From assembly GCF_031626495.1 (NCBI RefSeq), contig NZ_JAMQOJ010000001.1:496001-560000 (forward strand): DNA of 64,000 nt, in the 5' to 3' direction. This stretch comes from Natrinema sp031626495. Its GTDB lineage: Archaea > Halobacteriota > Halobacteria > Halobacteriales > Natrialbaceae. The position numbers were made by a program, and so were the translations under genes. Shown one piece after another: positions 1 through 7,871 of this stretch. The first letter of the stretch is position 1. Each line of letters starts with the position of its first letter. The notes under the pieces are model-generated. The model saw only the letters and a list, made by a program, of their open reading frames with translations. It was not told where the DNA came from and ran no database searches.

Positions 1-774
1 ATCCGGACCGAACGGGACGAACGGTATCGGGCCGACGGCCGAGAGTCCGAGCTTCGACAGGCCCATCGGAACCGGGACGATCGTGACGTCTTTTCCCTCG
101 GCCGCGTAGGCCATCTTCGTCACGTCCGCGAGCGTGAGTACCTCCGGGCCGGCGAGTTCGTACGTCTCCCCGGCGTGGGCGTCGTCCGCCAGCGCGTCGG
201 CCAGCATCGGGACCAGATCGCCGACCCAGATCGGCTGAAACCGGGTCTTTCCGCCGCCGGGCAGCCCCGTTACGTGCGGTGTCGTCACGGTCTTCGTGAA
301 CTCGAGGAACTCGGCCCCGTCGCCGAAGACGACCGACGGGCGGACGATCGTCCACGCGAGGCTCGAGTCTCGGACGACGCCCTCGGCTTTCCCCTTGGAG
401 CGAAGGAACGCGGTATCTCCGTTCGGGTCGGCTCCGAGCCCGCTCATCTGCAGGAAGCGGTCGACGCCGCCGGCTTCGGCGGCGCGAACGAGGTTCTCGG
501 TTCCGCCGAGGTGAACCTCCTCGTGCGTTTTCCCCCGCGGTGGCTTGTAGAGCGGCGAGAGCGAGACGAGGTTCACGACGGCGTCGCAGCCGGTCACGAC
601 GTCGACGATCGAGTCGTACGCGCTCACGTCGCCCATCGCCGAATCGACGCCCGCGGGGAGTTCGCCGGCGTCCGGGGATCGCGACAGCGCCGTCACCTCG
701 TGGCCGCGCTCGGCCAGTTCCGCACACAGGTTCGTGCCGATGAAGCCGGTTCCGCCGGCGACGAGGATCTCCAT
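1..774 (-). CDS. NDUFA9-like NAD(P)-binding epimerase/reductase (partial)
   Basis: The 3' end runs off the left edge; 258 codons are visible without a stop. Translation from the ATG at 774 begins MEILVAGGTGFIGTNL, the TGxxGxxG dinucleotide-binding motif of atypical/extended short-chain dehydrogenases. Further along it reads SGLGADPNGDTAFLRSKGKAE and WTIVRPSVVFGDG, typical of the complex I NDUFA9-like branch, where the usual YxxxK is replaced by a SxxxxxxxK arrangement. Family members bind NAD(P)H and may act on isoprenoid or quinone-related substrates; the substrate here is unknown. It is divergent from tmk, with 113 bp between the starts. Confidence 0.85.
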   Translation of the reverse strand, partial: MEILVAGGTGFIGTNLCAELAERGHEVTALSRSPDAGELPAGVDSAMGDVSAYDSIVDVVTGCDAVVNLVSLSPLYKPPRGKTHEEVHLGGTENLVRAAEAGGVDRFLQMSGLGADPNGDTAFLRSKGKAEGVVRDSSLAWTIVRPSVVFGDGAEFLEFTKTVTTPHVTGLPGGGKTRFQPIWVGDLVPMLADALADDAHAGETYELAGPEVLTLADVTKMAYAAEGKDVTIVPVPMGLSKLGLSAVGPIPFVPFGPD

Positions 775-857
775 ACGCAGAATGTGCCGTCGCAGCGATA
801 AATACCTAGTCGCCTTCACTGTTCGGCTCGAGCGGGCGCTCGACCGATTGTGCTACA

Positions 858-866
858 TCTAAATAG
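858..866 (+). promoter_or_regulatory. TATA box of tmk
   Basis: TCTAAATAG is centred about 26 nt before the tmk ATG at 888. This spacing predicts transcription starting at or next to the start codon (leaderless mRNA), the usual haloarchaeal arrangement. Assigned by eye. Confidence 0.5.
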
Positions 867-887
867 TGCTCTCCACGACGTGGGTGT

Positions 888-1493
888 ATGCTGGTCACGC
901 TCGAGGGGCTCGACGGCAGCGGCAAGACGACGGTCTGGGAGGCCCTGGACGAGCGCTATCCCGACGCCGTGTTCACGCGCGAACCCACGAGCGATTCGTG
1001 GTACGGCGAGGCCGTCTACCGCTCGATCGAGGACGACGACGCCGACCCGCTGGCGGAGCTCTTTCTGTACACTGCCGACCACGCAGATCACCTCTCGCGG
1101 GTGATCGAACCGGCCCTCGAGCGCGACGATCTCGTGGTTTCCGATCGGTACTCCGACTCCCGCTTCGCCTACCAGGGTGCGACCCTCGAGCGCTCGGAGC
1201 GGATCGACCTCGCGGATCCGCTCGAGTACGTCGTCGACCTCCATCGCCCCTTCTCGATCGCGCCGGACCTGACGATCTATTTCGATCTCGATCCGGAAAC
1301 GGCCGCGGCGCGAGCGGGTACGACGAACAAGTTCGAGCGTGCCGAGTACCTCGCCGCAGTCCGTGACAACTACGAACGGCTGATCGAGCGGGATCCTGAC
1401 CGGTTCGTCCGCGTCGACGCGACTCGATCGCCGGACGCGGTGCTCGAGGCGGTGACCGACGCACTGGTCGAGGCCGGCGCAGTGACGCGCTGA
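888..1493 (+). CDS. tmk: thymidylate kinase
   Basis: 201 aa. Phosphorylates dTMP to dTDP with ATP in dTTP synthesis (cytosol). The N-terminus carries the P-loop GLDGSGKTT (residues 7-15), followed by the REP motif (31-33) and the DRY motif (86-88) that contacts the thymidine phosphate. The LID region near residue 145 (AARAGTTNKFE) is short, and the length is normal for archaeal Tmk. The start is the first ATG after the TATA box at 858-866. Monocistronic; the next gene has its own promoter. Confidence 0.93.
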   Translation: MLVTLEGLDGSGKTTVWEALDERYPDAVFTREPTSDSWYGEAVYRSIEDDDADPLAELFLYTADHADHLSRVIEPALERDDLVVSDRYSDSRFAYQGATLERSERIDLADPLEYVVDLHRPFSIAPDLTIYFDLDPETAAARAGTTNKFERAEYLAAVRDNYERLIERDPDRFVRVDATRSPDAVLEAVTDALVEAGAVTR

Positions 1494-1525
1494 GGGCCGT
1501 CCGCGAGCGACCGCACTCGGGCAAA

Positions 1526-1535
1526 CGCTTTAGTC
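1526..1535 (+). promoter_or_regulatory. TATA box of first RAM-domain gene
   Basis: CGCTTTAGTC lies about 29 nt before the ATG at 1560. It supports that ATG over the in-frame ATG at 1536, which would lie almost on top of the promoter. Confidence 0.45.
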
Positions 1536-1559
1536 GTGCCACGATGTACCACACTCTCG

Positions 1560-1790
1560 ATGGTCCACGCGTTCATCATGGTGAAGACGGCCGCCGGAAA
1601 GTCCGAGGGGCTGCTGGCGGAGATCGGCGGCCTCGAGTCGGTCGCCGACGCGCACATCGTCGCGGGCAACTACGACATCATCGCCGAGGTCGACGCGCCG
1701 GAGGTCTACGACGTCCTGCAGACCGTCTCCTCGGGCATTCAGGGTCTCGGCGGCGTCACCGACACGAAGACGTACATCGCCATGGGGTAG
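1560..1790 (+). CDS. small Lrp/AsnC ligand-binding (RAM) domain protein
   Basis: 76 aa, beginning MVHAFIMVKTAAGKS. It consists only of the C-terminal effector-binding domain of Lrp/AsnC regulators (beta-alpha-beta-beta-alpha-beta): the pattern ADAHIVAGNYDIIAEVDAP followed by GLGGVTDTKTYIAMG is characteristic. It has no HTH, so it cannot bind DNA alone. Stand-alone RAM proteins assemble into rings and bind amino acids or other small ligands. It is clearly paralogous to the gene at 2704-2934, on the other side of the TrkA-type gene, so a role in ligand sensing coupled to that protein is plausible (inference). An in-frame upstream ATG at 1536 is disfavoured by the promoter position. Confidence 0.88.
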   Translation: MVHAFIMVKTAAGKSEGLLAEIGGLESVADAHIVAGNYDIIAEVDAPEVYDVLQTVSSGIQGLGGVTDTKTYIAMG

Positions 1791-1887
1791 CCCGGCCGGT
1801 CGTTCCATTCTGCGCCACTCCCGCCGATCGACTGTTCGTCGTCGCTCGAGCGCTGCCGTTCGAACTTCTCTCATGGTACTCGGGGGC

Positions 1888-1897
1888 AAACTTATTC
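1888..1897 (+). promoter_or_regulatory. TATA box of trkA-type gene
   Basis: AAACTTATTC is centred about 29 nt upstream of the ATG at 1922, consistent with a leaderless transcript covering the TrkA-type gene and the overlapping second RAM gene. Confidence 0.5.
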
Positions 1898-1921
1898 ACC
1901 GGGGCCGGCGTACCCCTGTCC

Positions 1922-2704
1922 ATGCGGTTCGTGATTATCGGGGCGGGACGGGTCGGCCTACGCACAGCACGCGTCCTGCGCGATGAGGGCCACGAGGTGA
2001 CGCTGATCGAACGCGACGAGCCGACGATCAGACGCGCCCGCAACCGAGAGTTTACCGTCGTCGAGGGTGACGGCTCCCGCGAGGACGTCCTCGAGGAGGC
2101 CGGCGTCAGCGACGCCGACGCCATCGGTGCGCTCACGGGCGATCTCAACGTCAACTTCACCGCCTGCATGATCGGAAATCACTACGGCTGCCGAACGGTC
2201 ATGCGGATCGACGAAGCCTACCGAGAAGGGATCTACCGCAAGTACGCCGATCAGGTCGACGAGGTGATCTACCCCGAGCGCCTCGGCGCGATCGGCGCGA
2301 AAAACGCCTTGCTCGGCGGGACGATCCGCGCCATCGCCGACATCGCGCCCCACCTACAGGTCGTCGAACTCACGATCACCGACGCGGCCCCCGTCAATGG
2401 CTATACGATCAGCGAACTGCACCTGCCCGCCGACGCGACCGTCCTCGCGTTCGGCAAGCGCGACGCGGATCTCGGCATCCCAAACGAGGACCTCTCGCTC
2501 GAGGACGGCGACCGACTCGTCGTCCTCGCGGACTTCGACGTCTTGAGCGAGGTCCGCCAGTTGCTGGTCGGCGAGACGCCGAGCCAGGCGGCCGCCAACG
2601 CGGGCTCGGACGCACGCTCCGGGGCGACGGAGCTCGTGGCGGAGTACGAAACCGACGATACGGACGACTCCGAGACGGAAACTGATACTGGAGGTGTCAA
2701 CTGA
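1922..2704 (+). CDS. trkA: TrkA-type K+ channel/transport regulatory protein
   Basis: 260 aa. RCK/KTN domain with the Rossmann motif GAGRVGLRTARVLRDEGH near the N-terminus and the acidic ribose-binding residue in TLIERDE, followed by a TrkA-C domain (about residues 137-222: VVELTITDAAPVNGYTISEL and EDGDRLVVLADFDVL) and a Thr/Asp-rich acidic tail. Such cytosolic proteins bind NAD(H) or nucleotides and gate Trk/Ktr potassium uptake. The membrane subunit (TrkH) is not in this window. Its stop overlaps the start of the next RAM gene (TGATG), which implies translational coupling. Confidence 0.9.
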   Translation: MRFVIIGAGRVGLRTARVLRDEGHEVTLIERDEPTIRRARNREFTVVEGDGSREDVLEEAGVSDADAIGALTGDLNVNFTACMIGNHYGCRTVMRIDEAYREGIYRKYADQVDEVIYPERLGAIGAKNALLGGTIRAIADIAPHLQVVELTITDAAPVNGYTISELHLPADATVLAFGKRDADLGIPNEDLSLEDGDRLVVLADFDVLSEVRQLLVGETPSQAAANAGSDARSGATELVAEYETDDTDDSETETDTGGVN

Positions 2705-2934
2705 TGGTTACAGCGTTCGTCATGATCAAAGCGAACACGGGCGAGGCGGACCGGCTCAGAGACAGCATCGAATCCATCGACGGCGTGCAATCCGCACACA
2801 TCGTCGCTGGGGACGTCGACCTCATCGCGAAAGCCCAGGTCGAGACGCCGGCCGCGGTCAAGGAGATCGCCGCCACCCACATCCAGGCCATCGAGGGCAT
2901 CGAGGATACGCAGACGTATATCGCGATGGACTAA
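2704..2934 (+). CDS. small Lrp/AsnC ligand-binding (RAM) domain protein
   Basis: 76 aa, starting MVTAFVMIKANTGEAD. It shares its whole fold with the gene at 1560-1790 (VQSAHIVAGDVDLIAKAQVETPA and GIEDTQTYIAMD against ADAHIVAGNYDIIAEVDAPE and GVTDTKTYIAMG). It lacks a DNA-binding domain. Its ATG overlaps the trkA-type stop by one base, so the two are probably made together. The RAM-TrkA-RAM order suggests that these ligand-binding rings modulate the transport regulator, or report amino-acid or osmotic state to it (inference). Confidence 0.88.
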   Translation: MVTAFVMIKANTGEADRLRDSIESIDGVQSAHIVAGDVDLIAKAQVETPAAVKEIAATHIQAIEGIEDTQTYIAMD

Positions 2935-2938
2935 CAAC

Positions 2939-3008
2939 GAAATTTTACGCTGCGGTCTGCCGCGCTGTGTGGCGAAGCCACCAGCGCGGCGTCCCTCGGT
3001 AAAATTTC
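2939..3008. repeat. 70-bp inverted repeat with nested hairpin
   Basis: Terminal arms GAAATTTTAC (2939-2948) and GTAAAATTTC (2999-3008) are perfect 10-bp inverted repeats. Nested inside are GCCGCGCTG and CAGCGCGGC, then GTGGC-GAA-GCCAC at the tip, with one unpaired T. It starts 5 bp after the RAM-gene stop, so it could act as a transcript-end structure. AT-rich terminal arms with a GC-rich core also fit a tiny MITE-like relic. Confidence 0.6.
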
Positions 3009-3117
3009 GATCAAAAGCACTCCTCCTTCCCCGACAGCCGCGCGAAGCGCGGCTTCTGGGTCAGTCGTCGGCCCGCTCGCTCGTTTCACTCGCTCGCGGT
3101 CTGTGACTGGGCAACGG

Positions 3118-3181
3118 CCTGCCTTTCCCCGGGTCGCGCGGCTCTCGCGTCTGCTCGAGCCGCGCTCCCGGCCGATGTGCG
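3118..3181. repeat. structured intergenic element, copy A
   Basis: Shares the block CCTGCCTTTCCCCG, then RGTCGC, with positions 51592-51609. It then forms a perfect 9-bp stem, GCGCGGCTC (3136-3144) with GAGCCGCGC (3157-3165), followed by GGCCGATGTG, which resembles GGCCATGTGG in copy B. The stem base pairs differ between copies in a compensatory way. In both copies the element lies just beyond the 3' end of a minus-strand gene (here the gene at 3276-3806). Confidence 0.6.
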
Positions 3182-3275
3182 AGTTTAATTCTACGTCGGT
3201 GACCGGCACTCGGAGAACTGGTTCGATCCGATTTCCTCGCGTCCGCTGTGATATCTGAGGAATCGTTCCTGCCAC

Positions 3276-3806
3276 TTACATCGGCATTCCGCCGCTGCTT
3301 CCGTCACCGTCCGCGGCTTGTTGGCCACGGTTTTGGGCGCTCTCGAGCAGCGTCGCCGCCGGGCCGCGATACTCGTAGCCGGGGATGAGTCCCTGAGCGT
3401 AGGTCCCTTCGACGAACTCGATGAGCGCTTTGGCGTCGGCGACGCCCTCGCCGGCGTCCCAGGCGGTGTACTCGAGGCGGACCCTGACTTCGTCCCCGTC
3501 GCGTTCGACGGCTGGCTCGTCGTGGGTGCTCGTGTGGGCGACGCCGAAGGTGTCCTCGAGGCGGCGCTCGAGGGTCTCGAACCAGCCGTCTTCGACGACG
3601 GGGGCGACGACTTCGTTCGCCACGGCGGCGTCGAGCGTCGGGAGGAAAACGGTGACGCGGAATCGGCCGTCGCGTTTCCCCTCGGCGTCGTCGGCCGCCA
3701 CGGTCGTTTCGAAGACGGTCGTCGTCAGCTCGTAGCCGTCGTCGGTCCGATCGAACGCGTCGTGAGACTCGAGTTCGCGCTCGACGGACTCGGGAAGGTC
3801 GGTCAT
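3276..3806 (-). CDS. haloarchaeal conserved protein (DUF5813-like)
   Basis: 176 aa, acidic, no signal or membrane segment. It begins MTDLPESVERELESHDAF and ends with a Gly/Ser-rich GSSGGMPM tail. The central part (RDGRFRVTVFLPTLDAAVANEVVAPVVEDGWFETLERRLEDTF) and the end (FVEGTYAQGLIPGYEYRGPAATLL) match what I remember of the Halobacteria-specific DUF5813 family, found downstream of many core genes; the function is unknown. It is convergent with the RAM gene across the hairpin-rich region. Confidence 0.8.
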   Translation of the reverse strand: MTDLPESVERELESHDAFDRTDDGYELTTTVFETTVAADDAEGKRDGRFRVTVFLPTLDAAVANEVVAPVVEDGWFETLERRLEDTFGVAHTSTHDEPAVERDGDEVRVRLEYTAWDAGEGVADAKALIEFVEGTYAQGLIPGYEYRGPAATLLESAQNRGQQAADGDGSSGGMPM

Positions 3807-3985
3807 TGCGAGAACGAAGGGGCGTGGCGAAAAAGGGTGTTACGTTGTGTCGGCCGATCTCGAGCGGGCCGGGACGGAACGGTATGAAGGCAGCCACTGT
3901 TCCGACCGTTTCACGGGAGAAGTAACGAGTTGTTACGGAAAATGATCCGCATTACTACAAGGGAAACCGGCTTCTATCCGACGAT

Positions 3986-4168
3986 ATGAGTATCGATAGA
4001 CACGCTGCGGAACGTCGTCGGTTCGCTCGCCTCCTCGGGACGGACGACGACTACGGATCCGGTCTGCCCATCGGCGGGCGGGACGACGACGCGGAGGCAG
4101 AGCGGGACGAAGACGACGCCGATCTCGGCGACTCGAGCGACGCCGTTACGAAATCTCGCGCTCGCTGA
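3986..4168 (+). CDS. small hypothetical acidic protein
   Basis: 60 aa, MSIDRHAAERRRFARLLG followed by a strongly acidic Asp/Glu-rich stretch. Amino-acid composition is halophile-like and the ATG follows an AT-richer stretch, but no family is recognised. Its 3' end overlaps the convergent gene at 4146-4535 by 23 bp, which weakens the case slightly. It could be a real micro-protein or an open frame of chance. Confidence 0.45.
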   Translation: MSIDRHAAERRRFARLLGTDDDYGSGLPIGGRDDDAEAERDEDDADLGDSSDAVTKSRAR

Positions 4169-4535
4169 GGAACGAGTCGAGCGCCGTCGCTACTTCTTCG
4201 AAGTCCTTGACGGTGAGGCCGTCGGTCGTGACGAAGACGCCCTCGCTGTCGTTCGTGACGCGGATGAGAAAGCCGTTGTCGAACACCCGGATCGTATAGT
4301 CGTACGCGCCGAGTTCGGACCCCTCGTAGGCCGTCTGGGTGGTCTTGAACCCGCGCCACTCGTGGCCGATGAACGTCGAGAGGTCGGCGTCGCGCTCTAA
4401 GTCCTCGCGGAGGTAGACCTGCTCGTAGTCGTCGCGCGTGAAGTAGGTGACCGAACGGAGGCTATCGCCGATGGCCGTTCGACAGGTCGCGACGATCTGC
4501 TCCGCTGCGTCCTCGGTGAGTAACCCGGTAGGCAT
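4146..4535 (-). CDS. haloarchaeal conserved hypothetical protein
   Basis: 129 aa, cytosolic, mixed alpha/beta. It begins MPTGLLTEDAAEQIVATCRTAIGDSLRSVTYF and contains YEQVYLREDLERDADLSTF, a beta-rich middle (YDYTIRVFDNGFLIRVTNDSEGVFVTTDGL) and a C-terminal helix (DFEEVATALDSFL). I recall similar short proteins throughout Halobacteria with an unnamed DUF, but no biochemical role. It stands alone, between a possible convergent micro-gene and the metY terminator region. Confidence 0.75.
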   Translation of the reverse strand: MPTGLLTEDAAEQIVATCRTAIGDSLRSVTYFTRDDYEQVYLREDLERDADLSTFIGHEWRGFKTTQTAYEGSELGAYDYTIRVFDNGFLIRVTNDSEGVFVTTDGLTVKDFEEVATALDSFLSEREIS

Positions 4536-4638
4536 AGTAGGGCAGTCGATCCGCGTGACCTTAACGACGCGGGCTAGTTCCAGTTCGCTGAAACCGCCGG
4601 CGGCGTGACGGTTGTGTCCCAGCCGCCCGGCGTCCGAT

Positions 4639-5931
4639 CTACGCCTGCTCGATCGCTCGATCGAGATCGGCGATCACGTCGTCGACGTCCTCGATGCCGA
4701 CCGAGAGGCGCACGAGGTCGTTCGTGACGCCGCTGGCCAGTTTCTCCTCTTCGGTGAGCTGCTGGTGGGTCGTGCTCGCGGGGTGGATGATCAGCGTCTT
4801 CGCGTCGCCGACGTTGGCCAGCATGCTCGTGAGTTCGACCTCGTTACAGACCGTCTCGGCCGCGTCGTAGCCGCCCTCAAGTCCGAAGGTGATCATGCCG
4901 CCGTAGCCGCCTTCGAGGTACTCTTTGGCGTTCTCGTGAGTCTCGTGGCTCTCGAGGCCTGGGTAGTTGACCCAGTCGACGTCCTCGTGGTCCTCCAGGT
5001 ATTCCGCGACGGCCATCGCGTTGTCACAGTGCTTCTCCATCCGGAGGGGCAGCGACTCGAGTTTCTGCAGCGTCGTCCAGGCGTCGAAGGGGGCCTGCTG
5101 GTTGCCCAGGTCGCGAAGGCCGCGAGTGCGGGCGACGACCGAGAAGGCCATGTCGCCGAACGTCTCGCGGAAGTTGACGCCGTGGTAGGCCGGGTTCGGC
5201 TCGGTGATCTCGGGATAGTCGCCGTCTTCCCACGGGAACGAGCCGCCGTCGACGAGGATGCCGCCGACCGTCGAGCCCGCGCCGTGGATCCACTTGGTCG
5301 TCGAGTTCCAGACGAGGTCCGCGCCGTGTTCCAGCGGGCGGCAGAGATACGGCGTGGCGAAGGTGTTGTCGACGAACAGCGGTACGTCGTGGTCGTGGGC
5401 GATGTCGGCGATTCGCTCGATGTCCGGCGTCACGAGCGCGGGGTTGCCGATCGTCTCGAGGTGGACGAACGCGGTATCGTCGTCGATCGCTTCGGCGTAG
5501 GCGTCGTAGTCCAGAGTGTCGACGAACTTCGTCTCGATGCCCCGCTTCTCGACGGTGTGGGTGAGGTAGGTGTAGGTCCCGCCGTACAGCGCCGAGGAGG
5601 AGACGATGTTGTCGCCGGCCTCCGCGAGGATGAACGTCGCCAGATCGAAGGCGGCCATCCCCGACGACGTCGCGAGGGCACCGACGCCGCCCTCGAGGGT
5701 CGCGATGCGCTCCTCTAACATCGCGTTCGTCGGGTTCATGATCCGCGAGTAGATGTTGCCGAATTCCTCTAAGCCGAACAGGGAGGCGGCGTGGTCCGTG
5801 TCGTCGAAGACGTAGGACGTGGTCTGGTAGATCGGCGGCGCGCGGGCCCCCGTGGTCGGGTCCGGCTCCTGGCCGGCGTGGACGCTGTTCGTGGCGAAGC
5901 GGTGTCCGTCCGAGTCGGAATCGTCGCTCAT
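4639..5931 (-). CDS. metY: O-acetylhomoserine sulfhydrylase (Cys/Met metabolism PLP enzyme)
   Basis: 430 aa. Uses pyridoxal phosphate to make homocysteine from O-acetylhomoserine and sulfide. Start chosen at MSDDSDSDGHRFATNSVHAGQ; the frame stays open further upstream, but that extension is basic and unlike the family. The PLP lysine is K213 in NSTTKWIHGAG; YSRIMNPTN (61-69) and the SSGMAA phosphate-binding loop (89-94) are present, and the C-terminus carries the RLSVGIEDVDD motif. The O-acetylhomoserine-forming metX usually follows it in haloarchaea but is not adjacent here. Cystathionine gamma-synthase/lyase activity is an alternative within the family; the length and motifs favour MetY. 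Confidence 0.9.
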   Translation of the reverse strand: MSDDSDSDGHRFATNSVHAGQEPDPTTGARAPPIYQTTSYVFDDTDHAASLFGLEEFGNIYSRIMNPTNAMLEERIATLEGGVGALATSSGMAAFDLATFILAEAGDNIVSSSALYGGTYTYLTHTVEKRGIETKFVDTLDYDAYAEAIDDDTAFVHLETIGNPALVTPDIERIADIAHDHDVPLFVDNTFATPYLCRPLEHGADLVWNSTTKWIHGAGSTVGGILVDGGSFPWEDGDYPEITEPNPAYHGVNFRETFGDMAFSVVARTRGLRDLGNQQAPFDAWTTLQKLESLPLRMEKHCDNAMAVAEYLEDHEDVDWVNYPGLESHETHENAKEYLEGGYGGMITFGLEGGYDAAETVCNEVELTSMLANVGDAKTLIIHPASTTHQQLTEEEKLASGVTNDLVRLSVGIEDVDDVIADLDRAIEQA

Positions 5932-6050
5932 ACCAGCGCCGTTGTATCGGGCCGTAGTAAAACCACTAGACGTCTCCCTCGAGCCGGGTCGCGACCGAGT
6001 TAGGAGCAAAGGTTTCCTCGTCCGCGTGCCGCGACTCGGTGCACGGGCGG

Positions 6051-7787
6051 TCACGACGACCGGTCGGTCACTCGGCTGGCGTCACCCGGCTCGCCGCCGC
6101 CCGCTTCGGGTTCGACGACGCCGGGAACGCGGACGGTCGCCGTCGTCCCGTTTGCCGTCGTCTCGAACGCGAGATCGCCGCCGAGTGCCGTCACGCTCCA
6201 CGAGGCGATCCACAGCCCGAGCCCGCTGCCGTGTTCCAGCGCCGTCTCCTCGCCACGCTCGAGGACGGCGAGTTCGTGGTCGGGAATCCCGGGTCCGTCG
6301 TCACGGACCGTGAGGACGGCGCTTCGGTCGTCCGCAACGCGCTCGAGAGCGATCGTCACGCGCGGCTCGTCGGCGTCGCTGTGGACGAGTCCGTTCTCGG
6401 CGAGGTTCTCGAACGCGAGGTCGAACAGCGCTCGATTGACTCGCACCACGAGGTCGTCGGGGACATCGATCGCGACGCGGCCGTCCGTCTCCGCCTCGAG
6501 GTCGGCTGCGACCGACTTCAGGGCGTCACTGGCCGCAAACGCCGACGGCGACCGGACCGTCGATTCGATCGATCGTTCGAAGTTTCGGGCCTTCTCGCTC
6601 GTCTCGAGGACGTCGTCGACGTCGTCGTGGACCGACTCGAGCATCGTCGCGACCTCGTCGTCGGCGCGGTCGGCCGCGATGCCGACGTAGCCGCGGACGG
6701 CGGTCAGGTCGTTCCTGAGGTTGTGGCGCAACACCCGGTTCAGGATCTCGAGGCGCTGTTCGCGCCGCCGCTGGTCGGTAATGTCCTGCAGGAGGACAGT
6801 GTGGCCGACGACCCGGCCCGAGCCGTCCCGAAGCGCCGAGGTCGAGACGGCGAGCTCGCGGCGCTCGCCGCGGTCGGTGTCCGTCACCACCTGCGTGTCG
6901 GCGCCGCCGTCGATGGTCAGACCGGTCGCTCGCTCGAGGGGGTCGCCGAGAACGGCCGGCGCTTCGAGGTCGAACAGGGACTCGGCGGCGGGGTTGCAGT
7001 CGACGATTCGGTCGTCGGTGTCGACGGTGAGCAGCGGGCTCTCGAGGGCTTCGATCGCCGACTGGTCGGCCCTGCGCCGGACCGAGGGGCTGTACGTGAA
7101 CATGCCGCCGCCGACGAACGCGTAAGCGTCGAGCGCGATGTGCGGCAGGAACATGACCGCCGAGAGGTTGAGCTGTGGGACCGGTCCGATCCCAACGAGC
7201 CAGACCAGAAGGGCGATGCCCGGCGGGAGCGTGCTGAGCCCCACGGCGAGCGCTTCCGTCCGGTAGAGCGGTCCGTAGCTGACGACCGTATCGAACAGGA
7301 GCAGCGTCCCGGCGGCCGCGAACACGGTGCTGACCATGAGCGCGAAGAACGCCCACGCGTTGGGGTCGTAAGAGACCGTCGCCGCGCCGAACACCGGATC
7401 GATCCGGAAGCCGCTCCAGACGATCTCGTGGAGTGGGTTCGTCAGGACGAGCCCCGTCGTGATCGCGGGAACGAGAACGAGCGCGCCGAACCACGGCGTC
7501 CGAATAAGCGATCCCCGACCGGTGTACTCGAGGCCGAAAGCCAGAAACGGGACGCCGGTCCAGACGATGCCGATCCAGGTCAGCACTTCGAACGCCCACC
7601 TGAGCGTCGGATCGAAGACGAATAGCGAGACGCCGTAGGAGAAACACCACAGCGCCTGGGCCACCAGCGCCAGCAGAAACCAGTTCGCGCCGGGCTTCCC
7701 GCTGTGACGACGGAGATACCAGAGCAAGAGGAGCGTGCCGATCCCCGAGAGGATCGACCCGGCCGCCGGCCACGGAATTGCCCCCAT
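6051..7787 (-). CDS. 7TM-sensor histidine kinase with PAS domain
   Basis: 578 aa. Residues about 5-225 hold seven hydrophobic segments, the N-terminal 7TM sensor of histidine kinases (MGAIPWPAAGSILSGIGTLL onward). A PAS domain follows (SPLLTVDTDDRIVDCNPAAE), then a HisKA-like helix with the phosphoacceptor in RVLRHNLRNDLTAVRGY, and a HATPase domain with the N box (NLAENGLVHS), DDGPGIP and GSGLGLWI. It is an orphan kinase: no response regulator lies beside it. Haloarchaeal kinases of this HNLRND type usually signal to separate receivers. Stimulus unknown. Confidence 0.9.
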   Translation of the reverse strand: MGAIPWPAAGSILSGIGTLLLLWYLRRHSGKPGANWFLLALVAQALWCFSYGVSLFVFDPTLRWAFEVLTWIGIVWTGVPFLAFGLEYTGRGSLIRTPWFGALVLVPAITTGLVLTNPLHEIVWSGFRIDPVFGAATVSYDPNAWAFFALMVSTVFAAAGTLLLFDTVVSYGPLYRTEALAVGLSTLPPGIALLVWLVGIGPVPQLNLSAVMFLPHIALDAYAFVGGGMFTYSPSVRRRADQSAIEALESPLLTVDTDDRIVDCNPAAESLFDLEAPAVLGDPLERATGLTIDGGADTQVVTDTDRGERRELAVSTSALRDGSGRVVGHTVLLQDITDQRRREQRLEILNRVLRHNLRNDLTAVRGYVGIAADRADDEVATMLESVHDDVDDVLETSEKARNFERSIESTVRSPSAFAASDALKSVAADLEAETDGRVAIDVPDDLVVRVNRALFDLAFENLAENGLVHSDADEPRVTIALERVADDRSAVLTVRDDGPGIPDHELAVLERGEETALEHGSGLGLWIASWSVTALGGDLAFETTANGTTATVRVPGVVEPEAGGGEPGDASRVTDRSS

Positions 7788-7871
7788 AGTACTCGAGGGT
7801 ACGAGTACATCGACTTCGGTGTTGTGGCCCGTACCGGTGCAGTATCTCGAAAGCCGCAGTCGAGTTCCGAG

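Larger units (their letters stand above)
2935..3275. repeat. hairpin-rich intergenic region between convergent genes
   Basis: 341 bp without a credible gene. From left to right: a 70-bp inverted repeat (2939-3008), a smaller perfect hairpin GCCGCGC-GAA-GCGCGGC near 3043-3059, and copy A of the structured element described separately (3118-3181). The composition of stacked GC-rich palindromes points to an RNA or DNA structural role, or to degenerate mobile-element remnants, rather than coding. Confidence 0.6.
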
